NCBI GenBank assembly: GCA_023374045.1
Contig: CM041778.1
Coordinates: forward strand, 285,487,533 to 285,551,532
Length of the DNA: 64,000 nt
Reading direction: 5' to 3'
DNA from: Limonium bicolor
Taxonomy: Eukaryota > Streptophyta > Magnoliopsida > Caryophyllales > Plumbaginaceae
The notes beneath the pieces are model-generated. The model was not told where the DNA came from. It ran no database searches and saw only the letters and a list, made by a program, of their open reading frames with translations. The position numbers and the translations under genes were made by a program. This document shows, piece after piece, positions 34,683-47,700 of this stretch. Each line of letters starts with the position of its first letter. The stretch's first letter is position 1.

Positions 34683-36719
34683 CTAACAGGTGAGGCATCT
34701 AGACACGAACTCTGCTACCTCTCGCTTCATCTTTGGCCACCAGAACAGCTTCTTCAGATCCTTGTACAATTTATCTCCGCCTGGGTGGACTGAATAGGGA
34801 GTATTATGAGCCTCCTTCATCAGTCTCTCTTTCACATCTTCACAACTCTGAGGGACGCACCAACGGCCTCTGAATCTAAGACTGCCATCATCGTGGATTT
34901 CGAACCCTTCTGCCTTCCCCTCCTTCAACTTCTCCCTGATTCGCTCCAACTTAACATCGTCAGGCTGCCCTTTGAGTATTTCCCCATAAATGTCGGAAGA
35001 AGCACTCATGTGGTACAGCTTCACCTCGTGCTCTACTCCCCCAGATTCCATCACCTCCAAATTCAACTTCTGAAACTCACGAGCTAGCTCATCAGGAAGG
35101 ACCCACATGGAATTCACTGAATGACTTCTCTTCCTGCTTAATGCATCTGCTACCAAGTTGGACTTCCCTTCATGATACAAAATCTCCAAGTCATAGTCCT
35201 TAATCAGCTCTAACCATCGTCTCTGCCTCATATTCAATTCTTTCTGGGTGAAAATATACTTGAGGCTTTTGTGGTCGGTGAAGATCTTGCACGAGACACC
35301 GTAGAGGTAGTGTCTCCAGATCTTGAGTGCAAAAACCATGGCTGCTAATTCCAGGTCATGCGTCGGATATCTGGTCTCATATTCTTTCAACTGCCTTGAC
35401 GCATAGGCTATGACCTTCCCATGCTGCATCAAGACGCACCCTAAGCCATATTTGGAAGCGTCGCCGAAAACTTCAAACTCGTCCGTCCCTGAAGGCAAGG
35501 TCAGGACTGGAGCTGTGGTCAACCTCTCCTTCAACGTCTGGAACGCCTTCTCACAGTCGCCGTCCCACTGTAATTTGATCACTTTCTTCATAAGGTTGGT
35601 GAGAGGTCTCGCTATCTTCAAAAAGTCCTTCATGAAACGTATGTAATACCCTGCCAAGCCCAGAAAGATACGCACTTCAGTCAAGTTACTAGGCCTTGGC
35701 CATTCTTTTATGGCCTGAATCTTCGACGGATCTACTGAGATGCCTTCTCTGGTGATGACGTGGCCCAGAAATGCCACTCGGTCTAACCAGAAGTCACACT
35801 TGGACAGCTTCGCGTACAACTGCTGCTCCCTCAATGTCTGCAATACTAGTCTCAAATGCTCCTCATGCTCCCGTTCGTCCTTGGAATATATAAGGATGTC
35901 ATCTATGAAAACCACCACGAACCGATCCAAATAGGGGTGGAAGATACGGTTCATGAGGTCCATAAAGACAGCTGGGGCGTTGGTAAGTCCAAAGGGCATC
36001 ACCAAGAATTCAAAGTGCCCATACCTAGTCCGGAAGGCTGTCTTTGGGATGTCTCTCTCTGCTACTCTGAGCTGATGGTACCCTGACCTCAAATCGATCT
36101 TCGAGAAGGTCCCTGCCCCTTGCAGCTGGTCAAAAAGATCGTTTATTCTCGGCAAGGGATATCTGTTCTTTACCGTGATCTGGTTCAGCTCCCTGTAGTC
36201 TATGCATAACCTCATACCCCCGTCTTTCTTCTTCACAAACAAGACCGGGGCTCCCCAAGGCGATACACTAGGGCGAATGTATCCCTTATCCAAAAGATCC
36301 TCCAACTGGGTCTTCAATTCCTTCAATTCCGAGGGTGCCATCCGGTAAGGAGCCTTCGAAATCGGCGCTGAGCCTGGCACAAGTTCGATGCTGAATTCCA
36401 CTTCTCGGTCTGGCGGCATACCCGGAATCTCGTCTGGGAACACGTCTGGGAATTCGCTTACTACTCGGATCTCCTTCTTTTCGTCTGGCTCCTGACTCAG
36501 GTCTTGGACATAGCAAAGGTATGCTTCCTGTCCTTTCTTTACTTGGGAGAGAATTGTCATTGCTGATACGAGCTTCACTCCGGGCTTCTCCTCCACATTT
36601 CTGTACGAGACTCTCCATCTCGACGGTCCCCTGAGAATAATTTTCTGCTCGCTGCAGTCTATCCTTCCCTTGTATTTGCTCAGCCAATCCATCCCCAGGA
36701 TTATATCAAAGTCGGTCAA
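34683..36719 (-). pseudogene. Protease C-terminus, reverse transcriptase, RNase H and integrase N-terminus of TE-C
   Basis: A long open stretch of 678 residues. It starts in the protease end ([20 protein letters not shown]), then [15 protein letters not shown] motifs [58 protein letters not shown] and catalytic FIDDILIYS, followed by the connection region ([17 protein letters not shown]). RNase H has [17 protein letters not shown], where the usual cysteine or serine context is altered, [20 protein letters not shown] and [11 protein letters not shown]. The integrase zinc-binding end is [19 protein letters not shown] and CLTC. A TAA lies just upstream of 36719 and a TAG closes the 3' end. The protease N-terminus lies at 50566-50796, beyond TE-F. 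Confidence 0.9.
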
Positions 36720-36759
36720 GGCAAATTAGATCAAATCTATTACAAATTGCTCCCCTTTG

Positions 36760-36764
36760 ATGTC
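36760..36764. repeat. Target duplication of TE-F, left
   Basis: ATGTC, identical with 50561-50565. The site lies in the TE-C protease region. Confidence 0.95.
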
Positions 36765-36828
36765 TGAAATACCCCTAAATTAATTTAGGGGATTTCTTTT
36801 ATTAAACCTTTAATAATACTATTAAGTA

Positions 36829-36916
36829 TTAAATTATTATATGGAATTATGAATATTAAATTATTATATGGAATTATGAATATTAAATTATTATATGGAA
36901 TTATGAATATTAAATT
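36829..36916. repeat. 27-bp tandem repeat in TE-F LTR
   Basis: Three copies of TTAAATTATTATATGGAATT plus TATGAATA, and a partial fourth. Repeated in the 3' LTR near 44860-44947. Confidence 0.85.
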
Positions 36917-39900
36917 AATATAAGGGGTTGTGAAATTTATTTAGGGGTTTTCTCCTAATTATTATATATTATTGTATAGTATTATGAATTTAATAATAAG
37001 ATTTATAAGTCAATAAATCTTGGGGAAATTTCTAAACACTCCAAATATATTATAAAGATTTTAGGAAGTGTTGGAACATTGTTTTGAAACATAAAAGTCA
37101 ATATAAAATTCTAGAAACCTTAAAGCTTATTAAGCCTTGCTAGAGTTGACTTTTTGAGAATGGTCAAACCAGGCCATGAAACCTATACCAATAAATAGGT
37201 TATGGAAAACCATGAAGATCGATAAAAAGAACGTCAAAAACGGATCATCCTAGCCAAAGTTATGCTAGATTGAAGTTTTGAATCAAAATTTGAAGAAGTG
37301 CCACGTGTCACTCTGTAATGGGTCGCCCACACTTAGCCGATTCCCTTCCCTGATTTTCGTAACCGATTTCACTTCCTAGCCCTAACTTTAGACGGCTATA
37401 ACTTTCACATTACTCAATATTTTTCCATGCCGTCTTCACTACTCTCTTCTCCTACAATTCCTCTTTTCAACCATTACTCACACATACCCTAATTCATTAT
37501 ACATCATCCGGAAATTCGATCCAAAGTAGGCACCTTGCAAAACCGAAACTGCAGATTCCAGTTTTTCCTTTCGAATCAGGTAACTTAGACTAACCATAAC
37601 TTCTTCGTTTCTCATCCAAATTTCGTGTTCTTTAGCTCGTTTTAAAGAGCGCTAATCCCTCTACAACTTTCATGTTGATGACCAAATCTAATTCTTAATC
37701 ATATGGAAGATATAGGCGTCTAAAGTTCCGACCCCGATCTGGTCGCGTTTTGCCCAGAATTTTTCCAGAAACGAGAAGGTAAACTCGTAACTTTCGGGTT
37801 TTATTTCTTCTTGTGTGTTGTGAGTTAGAGTAAGTTCTTGCTATCAATACGTAGATCTAAGTTCGCTCTTTCGAATGAGCCCTTACACATAGCCTAACTC
37901 GATTTGTACTGCTAGTTATAGATCCTCAAAGTTGGCCTCGTGAACTGCTCAAAGTTCGAATTTTTCCAGATTTTTGGATTCGATTTCACTCAATTCGCAC
38001 AACTCCGGTAAGTTTCCGATCAATTGCTCCGTTATTGTCATTCGAAATCAAGTTGCCGGTCTAACCCATGTCTCAATTTAGTCAATTACGTGCTAGATTA
38101 GGAGAATTTGTCAAATTAAGTTTCGATTCGTACTTGGAACCCTAAACCTCGAACAGAATTCGAAATCCTTTGAAAACTGCATTATAATTGGGGAAATCGG
38201 TATCATTAGAACCGAAATTTGATTTTGAAACCATAGAAACAAGAATCACTCGATTTCGTTCTGTGAGTTGAGAGAAATCGAGAGATTAGTACTCGACATG
38301 GCTGAGTTCTGCGCTGATGAACTAGAGGTTCAGGGGCCGTCCGATCTCGCTTTAAAAGATTGGACGGCCGAGATTAGATCGTGCTATTAAATAATTATAA
38401 AATTCCAGTAAAAAGTCCTAACTTGTTGGGTTAATTTAAATACCTTCCCGAATGTACTTTGACTTGAAATTTTAACCATAGATTCCTTATTTAATCTAGT
38501 TTATTTTGATGTAAATTAATATGGTTTTGGAGTTTTTAAACGTAAGTTATGATTTTTTCAAGTTACGGGTTTTCTGGAATTATTTGGCTAAATTTAAAAG
38601 ATATTTTTATGAAATAAAAATTTTATAATATGTCTAAAATGTTATAGTTACTGTATATTAAATTTGGGAATTTTTGGGCAATGGTAAAAGGTTTTAAAAA
38701 TTGTGTTTATGAGTTTTCCATAAGAATAACCAATAATATAAGGTTTTTAATGTAACCAAAAATTAAAGTATGGTTTGTTAATTAACTTTTAAGCTGGGGA
38801 AAATAAAGGAAACTAAATTAACATTTTATAACAGTAAGTTTATAAATGTTTTTTTTTTGTATTAGCTTTTAAGAGAAGTGAAATTATTTACATATATGTA
38901 TATATACTTACTTAAGTAGGAAGTTATATAAATTAAGGAATTTAGTTATCCTACATTTTATTTACTATATTATGGGAGTTGATATTTTTAATTAAACTAA
39001 GGGATAAAATAGTAACTTGGGTTAAATTAAGGAACTAAATTAATCTACATTTATATTAATTATATAATATGGTAGTTAATATACTTAACCGAAACTAAGG
39101 GAAAATACTTTATTTTATTAACCATATTTTGGATGTAGGTGTGTGTAAAAGTTAATATAAATAATTAAATACAATAAAACTACATAAATAATGTTTTGTA
39201 TAAATCCTAGTATATATATGAATATATACACGGTAAACATAATAAAATTAAATACCTTATAGGAAATATAATACGAAGGAATTAATAAGTTAAACTAAAC
39301 CTCTACATAATACAAATAGAAGAATATTATATGAGGTGGTATTAAATTATAGTAATGTATTAGGCTTAAAGAGTTACCTTTAAATTTCTAAGATTCATAT
39401 AAACAGTGTTAAAATACATGTATAATTTAGTCAATGACCCCAATGTAAATCTATAATTGGGTTAAGAAATTAATAAGTTAAAATTTAGGAGTATTTGTAA
39501 TTAGAGTACATAAAGTGTTACACAAATAGATCTTATTATATAATTAATAATAAAATAAATGAAATACTTTTACATTTAAATGTTCTTATTATATAAACAA
39601 TAGTAAAATAAATGAGTTACTTTTACATCTACACGTGAAGAGGATAAATAAGTCTAGATTTAATTATTTCTTAATATTTATAGTATTGAGTAATAACTTA
39701 ATATTTTAAAATAAAATCATTAAAAGGATTATGATATAAAACTATATTAACCTATGATTAGGAGATCAATCTAAATAATAATCCTTAAGTTTCTTGGAAT
39801 TAGTTAAGCCATATAAAATACATTCATTATCAATATTCAGGATGTGAGTTTATAAATAAGTGATGTACATAATAGTTAAAGATTTACAAAAGGTTTGCAA

Positions 39901-41131
39901 ATAGAAATTTGATACTTAAAATCATTGAACCTTTAATTAGATGAAACTAGGTTACATAAGAGATTATATTGATTTACCTTTTGACACTGGAAAAATTAAT
40001 GTGTCATTTGAATATAAGGTATGGGGTTTCTCAGAATATGTTATCTTATTAAATAGTTAACAGTTTCACTTACGATCCATAATTTAATTCTTTGATAAAT
40101 TCTACCTTATGTAGATATATTGTCCATCCTAAATACAATAAAGGAAATTAATTTATTAAAGTTATACCTTTGAAACCTTTAGGTTTTGTAAACAATTTAA
40201 AACGTATTTAAGACTTAAGTTTAGTGAAGTTTAGTATAAAAGGTTTATACATAGCCTATGGAGGGAATGTGTGTAAAAATAGAACATTTAGGAAATTAAA
40301 TGTAAGTAAGGATACATAAAAGGTTATCTTAAAACACCTTATTATATAGTTATGATAAAGTAAATAATATACCCTGTGGATACTAAATGTAAGAGTTCTA
40401 TGAGTCTAAGTTAATTATAATATGGTTATTTCAAGATGAAAAGTAATTTAATATCTTATGACAAGATTTTTAGATGGTTGTAATTAAAGTTATTCTGAAC
40501 TAAAGATAAGATAAATGAGTTTAGTAACTCGATTAAGTTATAATAAAATGCGTCTACAACACGATGATTCCAATATACAAGATGTAGGTCTTAATTAAGT
40601 TAAGGGAAAGACTTAATCATAATGGGTTGTCTAGTAGAAATTGTTTAAATACATAATCTTTACATTGTGAGATAATAGTATAGTATTCTGAGATGAGTCC
40701 ATCATAGGTCATAATACAATGTTTATTTTAAATTAAGAATAGAGGTATTGAGCTTAAGATTATTGTCGAAATTCTTAGATTTAATTATATAACATAAACA
40801 CATTTATGATATAGAGGTCTCAAAAGTCTTGAATGTGAGGATTGTGGTTAAGTATGAATAAAGTGGATAGGAGTGGACAATTAGCCAATGTTGATCGAAT
40901 ACATTCCTTGATCTTACCACCTTGGGCTATACAACGTTCTGAGATAACACAAAGATTATACATAACATTTAAGTGAGGGCTTAAAAGATAATTGAGACTT
41001 TGAAATAAGAGTAAGAGTTTATTTAAGCGTAACATAGGCTACAAGTGATTGATGGTAGATTATCTTTAATATTCTTCAGAGTACTGTGATTGTTTGCGCA
41101 AGTTGATTAGAACTGCTACAGCGTTACCCAG

Positions 41132-41251
41132 GTACGATTTCTCGTACTCAGCTTGACGTGTTTTGGACTCTATGGAATGTTTTGTACGATTTCTCGTACT
41201 CAGCTTGTTATGTTTTGGACCTTATGGAATGTTTTGTACGGTTTCTCGTAC
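41132..41251. repeat. 52-bp tandem repeat with hairpins in TE-F LTR
   Basis: Three units opening with GTACGATTTCTCGTAC, itself an inverted repeat, at 41132, 41184 and 41236. Also at 49151-49271 in the 3' LTR. Confidence 0.8.
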
Positions 41252-41570
41252 TACGTTATTTTGGCTGATTGACTTGTGGAATGTTTTGGAAAACGCTCAC
41301 TGGCTTTAAGAGGAACTTCTAAAAAAGGAAATGGTTGTGTGACTGACCCAGCTTGTGTGACTAACTGAGCCTTGGATGTGGAACTCACTTGGGTATTGGT
41401 TTCTTCTACTTGGTTGCCCGTTAGACATTGGCTGCTTAGGGTTTACGCTTCTGCACTCTGTAGGACTGAGTGTTTTGGTATTGCTCTGGGTAGTTGGTGA
41501 TCTAGCAGGATTTTTGGAAAAGGTCAATCTTGGAAATCTTTCTTTCGACGTGCGCGCGTCTTTAATGTAA

Positions 41571-41890
41571 CAGTAGGGGGCTGTATATCCCTCGCCCATA
41601 GGGGCATTGATATTTGACAGTAGGGGCTGTATATCCCTCGCCCATGGGGCATTGATATTTGACAGTAGGGGCTGTATATCCCTCGCCTAGGGGCATTGAT
41701 ATTTGACAGTGAGGGGCTGTATATCCCCTGTCCTTAGTGGACGTGATGAACAGTGAGGGGCTGTATATCCCCTGTCCTTAGTGGACGTGATGAACAGTGA
41801 GGGGCTGTATATCCCCTGTCCTTAGTGGACGTGATAAACAGTGAGGGGCTGTATATCCCCTGTCCTAAAAGGACGTGATTGGCGGTGGGG
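41571..41890. repeat. About 45-bp tandem array in TE-F LTR
   Basis: Seven units with CAGTRRGGGGCTGTATATCC, starting near 41571, 41618, 41663, 41707, 41751, 41795 and 41840, with a degenerate eighth. The first three share one variant tail (CATTGATATTTGA), the others a second tail (TTAGTGGACGTGAT). The core GGGGCTGTATATCCCC is an imperfect palindrome. Confidence 0.9.
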
Positions 41891-42538
41891 GCCATCTCTC
41901 CCAGTTGAATTATTCCACTCTCGAGTTCTTGGTTCTTGGATCTACTTTATCATTCCTAGTCCTTTGTGGCTATCTGGGTTTTTCTACTCCTAACGGGAAT
42001 TGGTTCTAATATCAACAATGGATGCTTGCTAACTATGTGGTGTGACTACTTAAGTGGATGACTTGGTTTGGAAGTTCTTTATCTCTATCTTTGACTTGTT
42101 TTCTTTTCTCTTTAACTTGATTGTTTTGATGTGCTTTATCTCTGTTTTACTTTTAAGAGTTTGTTTTCATGTTACTGTTTATTTTGAAGAGTTATGTTTT
42201 ATAAGTTTGTTTTGGAGAATTGTACCAGTTCCATTCCAGGGAACTGACTCACCCCTCTCGGGGTGGGCTGCTTGGTTTCATCTTGCAGGTATAAATGGAT
42301 TTACAGGTGGCCACGAAGTGCATGAGTGATTGGGATGGGATTAGGTTTTATGGAGAGTGAATGTATTTATTTATTGTTTTGTTTATATTAAGTTTTCTCG
42401 AAGTTCAGACCGTAACTTAGTTAATTGTAATGGTTGTAATTGGTGAGGTTGGTACCGGGTGTTTGGAGCCCGATGGTCTGTAGCACCTTTAGTTTATTTT
42501 CCGCTGTTGTTTTATTATTATAGGGGTGTTACAGAAAG

Positions 42539-42550
42539 TGGTATCAGAGC
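42539..42550 (+). promoter_or_regulatory. Primer-binding site (tRNA-iMet) of TE-F
   Basis: TGGTATCAGAGC, five bases after the LTR. Overlaps a hairpin, CAGAGCGTA with TACGCTCTG around GT, like the one in family B. Confidence 0.9.
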
Positions 42551-44422
42551 GTAGTTACGCTCTGAACCCGAGAAAACAAGCCGAGTGAAATCCCTAGATT
42601 ATAGGTGCACTTAAAACTGGGGAACTGGGGTAGAATTGGGAAGTGAGGACTCCAGTAAGGCACGACTCCTAACCCTTTTTGGAATTATGAATGATTCCTT
42701 TACACACTTTCCTTTTGTGAATGTCTTTGAGTGTGATGTTTTTATACCGTTCCAACAATAAACTTCAGAAATATATATAATATATAAGTTTGGAACATCC
42801 TATATTAAGTACGATAAGATTTTGGTCGAGATAAACCAAATATTAAGCTATTTTTCAAAAGCATACTCATGGAGGATACATTGCTAAAAATGCAATCCTT
42901 TAAAAGCTAGTACACCAATTCCTAGAATTTTAAAAGAATACTTTTGGTTGAAAACAGTATACAAGTATAACTTTACATAACTAAATTAGTATTGATATTA
43001 TGTGAAAGTACTTCAACTCCTTTAAAGTTTGAAAATAAATCTCATGAACTACTTGGTATCAATTTATTACCTAAAGATAATGTTTGAGATAAATCTTAAG
43101 TCTAGAAAATTATTAAGCTAACAAGAACTAGTAGCGTATTAGAAAAGATCAACATTTGAACTTGTAAAACACATTAAAACTCTATGTTAACTTTAGAAAG
43201 AAGACACATAAACCTAACACCTTACGGGAAGTGCCTGGTGCGACGAACTCTAGGCTGAAAGTAGTGGGGGTGCACACCCACTTCTAGAAGTTTAGGGGCT
43301 AGACAAGCCTTGTCATCTAACCGTATATAATCTTCTACGCATGATGGATTGTGTTGAACTTGAGGGGAAGTGGTGGTAAGACGTTACCATCATGAAATCT
43401 TGAGCTAGGCATATTTCATTGCTAACCACAATGAACAAATCAATATTTGTATCTTAAGATCCGGTATTAAAACTCATAATGTAAAGGGTTTATTGAGTTA
43501 AATCTTTGGTGAAAAACCTATATATGGAGGAAGGGGATTAAGTTTGGGTACTCCAAGATACAACATCTACCCCTGGTTGGATATAAAAAAAATTGAGAGT
43601 TACTTAAAGATTGAAAATCCTCATGTTTACTTGGAAGTTTAACATTATACAGGTATAAAATTTTAAAAGACACACTAAGAGTGATATTTACCAAAAGCCA
43701 CCATTGTCTAAGAGAGTACTAAGATTTAATAATCAGAAGAATACTTACATAGAACAAACCTTAAGGAAAATAATTATCAAGAGTGAGTGAGTTTTCATTA
43801 GACTAATGCATTTGACCTAAAATTTTATACAGGGTCCCTACCTTAAAATATATATATATATATATATATATAATGTATAAATTTTAAGATAAGATCAGAT
43901 TTTGGACGAACTTTCTGAAATTCTGCCTTGGGTGAAGTTATATAATAAGTAAATTTTATAAAGTAAACACTGAATGAATCATCTAAAATACGATAATTAA
44001 TTATAAAAACAATTGAAACTTGAAAAGTCACAGAAAATATTTATCTTATCAAGTTTTAACATATGGTTGGCTATAAACCTTGAAGATAATTTGGAAGATT
44101 ATTAGGATTATTAAATGATCGGAATATTATTTAAACTACTCAAGTACGTTACACCCGAGGTATAGCTTGTATATAAATTGATATGATAAATGATCATATA
44201 TGGACATATAATTTGTATCAGTCATTAAATGAATGGATAATAATCATAAGATAAAATTTTATAACCACCAAGGAAATACAAATACATAACAATCAAGAGA
44301 TACAGATTATATAACGATCATAGATATAATCAACGGTGCAGTAAAATTCAACAAAGCTGGTTAATAAGGTGTTGAATTCTTTGAATGTGCCATTAGTAGC
44401 GGTACGAGGGCGTACCTTAGCT

Positions 44423-44442
44423 CTTTTAAGGGGGATATGCTG
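44423..44442 (+). repeat. Extra copy of the polypurine tract
   Basis: CTTTTAAGGGGGATATGCTG, identical over 20 bases to 44768-44787, including the first two bases of the LTR, but followed by GCATACTCC and not an LTR. Confidence 0.85.
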
Positions 44443-44767
44443 GCATACTCCTTCGTTATCTCATCCGGATTATGCCTCGTTGCATTATTAGCAAAGGGAG
44501 AACAGTATTAGCAGAATGAGAGGTGTTTGTATGTGCTTGGTTTTTGCATTATGACTCAGTATGTGACTTTTGATTTTCATCATGTTATATCTTGGTATAT
44601 CCTGATTCAGTTTGATTTTGAGTAATCTTGAGTGGAATGTTGTTATGGAAGTGGATGGAAATAAAGGATTGGTTTGGTATGGAACTTCATTGGAACTTTA
44701 TTGTCTCAGCACACCCGAAGCGGTGTGAGTGCTTATTAGTTGATTTTTAAACTTCGAGGCGAAGTTT

Positions 44768-44785
44768 CTTTTAAGGGGGATATGC
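44768..44785 (+). promoter_or_regulatory. Polypurine tract of TE-F
   Basis: CTTTTAAGGGGGATATGC immediately before the 3' LTR. The preceding GAGGCGAAGTTT also resembles the sequence at this place in families B and C. Confidence 0.85.
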
Positions 44786-47700
44786 TGAAATACCCCTAAA
44801 TTAATTTAAATTAATTTAGGGGATTTCTTTTATTAAACCTTTAATAATACTATTAAGTATTAAATTATTATATGGAATTATGAATATTAAATTATTATAT
44901 GGAATTATGAATATTAAATTATTATATGGAATTATGAATATTAAATTAATATAAGGGGTTGTGAAATTTATTTAGGGGTTTTCTCCTAATTATTATATAT
45001 TATTGTATAGTATTATGAATTTAATAATAAGATTTATAAGTCAATAAATCTTGGGGAAATTTCTAAACACTCCAAATATATTATAAAGATTTTAGGAAGT
45101 GTTGGAACATTGTTTTGAAACATAAAAGTCAATATAAAATTCTAGAAACCTTAAAGCTTATTAAGCCTTGCTAGAGTTGACTTTTTGAGAATGGTCAAAC
45201 CAGGCCATGAAACCTATACCAATAAATAGGTTATGGAAAACCATGAAGATCGATAAAAAGAACGTCAAAAACGGATCATCCTAGCCAAAGTTATGCTAGA
45301 TTGAAGTTTTGAATCAAAATTTGAAGAAGTGCCACGTGTCACTCTGTAATGGGTCGCCCACACTTAGCCGATTCCCTTCCCTGATTTTCGTAACCGATTT
45401 CACTTCCTAGCCCTAACTTTAGACGGCTATAACTTTCACATTACTCAATATTTTTCCATGCCGTCTTCACTACTCTCTTCTCCTACAATTCCTCTTTTCA
45501 ACCATTACTCACACATACCCTAATTCATTATACATCATCCGGAAATTCGATCCAAAGTAGGCACCTTGCAAAACCGAAACTGCAGATTCCAGTTTTTCCT
45601 TTCGAATCAGGTAACTTAGACTAACCATAACTTCTTCGTTTCTCATCCAAATTTCGTGTTCTTTAGCTCGTTTTAAAGAGCGCTAATCCCTCTACAACTT
45701 TCATGTTGATGACCAAATCTAATTCTTAATCATATGGAAGATATAGGCGTCTAAAGTTCCGACCCCGATCTGGTCGCGTTTTGCCCAGAATTTTTCCAGA
45801 AACGAGAAGGTAAACTCGTAACTTTCGGGTTTTATTTCTTCTTGTGTGTTGTGAGTTAGAGTAAGTTCTTGCTATCAATACGTAGATCTAAGTTCGCTCT
45901 TTCGAATGAGCCCTTACACATAGCCTAACTCGATTTGTACTGCTTATAGATCCTCAAAGTTGGCCTCGTGAACTGCTCAAAGTTCGAATTTTTCCAGATT
46001 TTTGGATTCGATTTCACTCAATTCGCACAACTCCGGTAAGTTTCCGATCAATTGGCTTTTTCGTATTGTCATTCGAATCAAGTTGCCGCCGGTCTAAACC
46101 CATGTCTCAATTTAGTCAATTACGTGCTAGATTAGGAGAATTTGTCAAATTAAGTTTCGATTCGTACTTGGAACCCTAAACCTCGAACAGAATTCGAAAT
46201 CCTTTGAAAACTGCATTATAATTGGGGAAATCGGTATCATTAGAACCGAAATTTGATTTTGAAACCATAGAAACAAGAATCACTCGATTTCGTCTGTGAG
46301 TTGAGAGAAATCGAGAGATTAGTACTCGACATGGCTGAGTTCTGCGCTGATGAACTAGAGGTTCAGGGGCCGTCCGATCTCGCTTTAAAAGATGGACGGC
46401 CGAGATTAGATCGTGCTATTAAATAATTATAAAATTCCAGTAAAAAGTCCTAACTTGTTGGGTTAATTTAAATACCTTCCCGAATGTACTTTGACTTGAA
46501 ATTTTAACCATAGATTCCTTATTTAATCTAGTTATTTGATGTAAATTAATATGGTTTTGGAGTTTTTAAACGTAAGTTATGATTTTTCAAGTTACGGGTT
46601 TTCTGGAATTATTTGGCTAAATTTAAAAGATATTTTTATGAAATAAAAATTTTATAATATGTCTAAAATGTTATAGTTACTGTATATTAAATTTGGGAAT
46701 TTTTGGGCATGGTAAAAGGTTTTAAAAATTGTGTTTATGAGTTTTCCATAAGAATAACCAATAATATAAGGTTTTTAATGTAACCAAAAATTAAAGTATG
46801 GTTTGTTAATTAACTTTTAAGCTGGGGAAAATAAAGGAAACTAAATTAACATTTTATAACAGTAAGTTTATAAATGTTTTTTTTTGTATTAGCTTTTAAG
46901 AGAAGTGAAATTATTTACATATATGTATATATACTTACTTAAGTAGGAAGTTATATAAATTAAGGAATTTAGTTATCCTACATTTTATTTACTATATTAT
47001 GGGAGTTGATATTTTTAATTAAACTAAGGGATAAAATAGTAACTTGGGTTAAATTAAGGAACTAAATTAATCTACATTTATATTAATTATATAATATGGT
47101 AGTTAATATACTTAACCGAAACTAAGGGAAAATACTTTATTTTATTAACCATATTTTGGATGTAGGTGTGTGTAAAAGTTAATATAAATAATTAAATACA
47201 ATAAAACTACATAAATAATGTTTTGTATAAATCCTAGTATATATATGAATATACACGGTAAACATAATAAAATTAAATACCTTATAGGAAATATAATACG
47301 AAGGATTAATAAGTTAAACTAAACCTCTACATAATACAAATAGAAGAATATTATATGAGGTGGTATTAAATTATAGTAATGTATTAGGCTTAAAGAGTTA
47401 CCTTTAAATTTCTAAGATTCATATAAACAGTGTTAAAATACATGTATAATTTAGTCAATGACCCCAATGTAAATCTATAATTGGGTTAAGAAATTAATAA
47501 GTTAAAATTTAGGAGTATTTGTAATTAGAGTACATAAAGTGTTACACAATAGATCTTATTATATAATTAATAATAAAATAAATGAAATACTTTTACATTT
47601 AAATGTTCTTATTATATAAACAATAGTAAAATAAATGAGTTACTTTTACATCTACACGTGAAGAGGATAAATAAGTCTAGATTTAATTATTTCTTAATAT

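Larger units (their letters stand above)
36765..42533 (+). repeat. 5' LTR of TE-F
   Basis: TGAAATACCC...GGGTGTTACA, AT-rich, with no coding frame of note. Starts with the perfect palindrome CCCCTAAATTAATTTAGGGG (36772-36791), then three 27-bp tandem copies near 36829-36916. Tandem arrays also lie near its 3' end. Confidence 0.93.
42534..44785 (+). other. Non-coding internal region of TE-F
   Basis: 2,252 bp without a gag or pol trace. It holds the primer site, an inverted repeat around GGGGGTGCACACCC near 43267, an AT microsatellite near 43848-43872 and two copies of the polypurine 20-mer. Confidence 0.85.

Noticed and set aside
41571..41890. Regular repeat array resembling CRISPR
   Set aside because: Units of 44-47 bp are contiguous with no unique spacers, it lies in an LTR of a plant element, and no cas gene is near.
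42054..42329. Hydrophobic open frame of 91 codons, repeated at 50081-50356
   Set aside because: It lies in both TE-F LTRs and is identical only because the LTRs are. No homology recognised.
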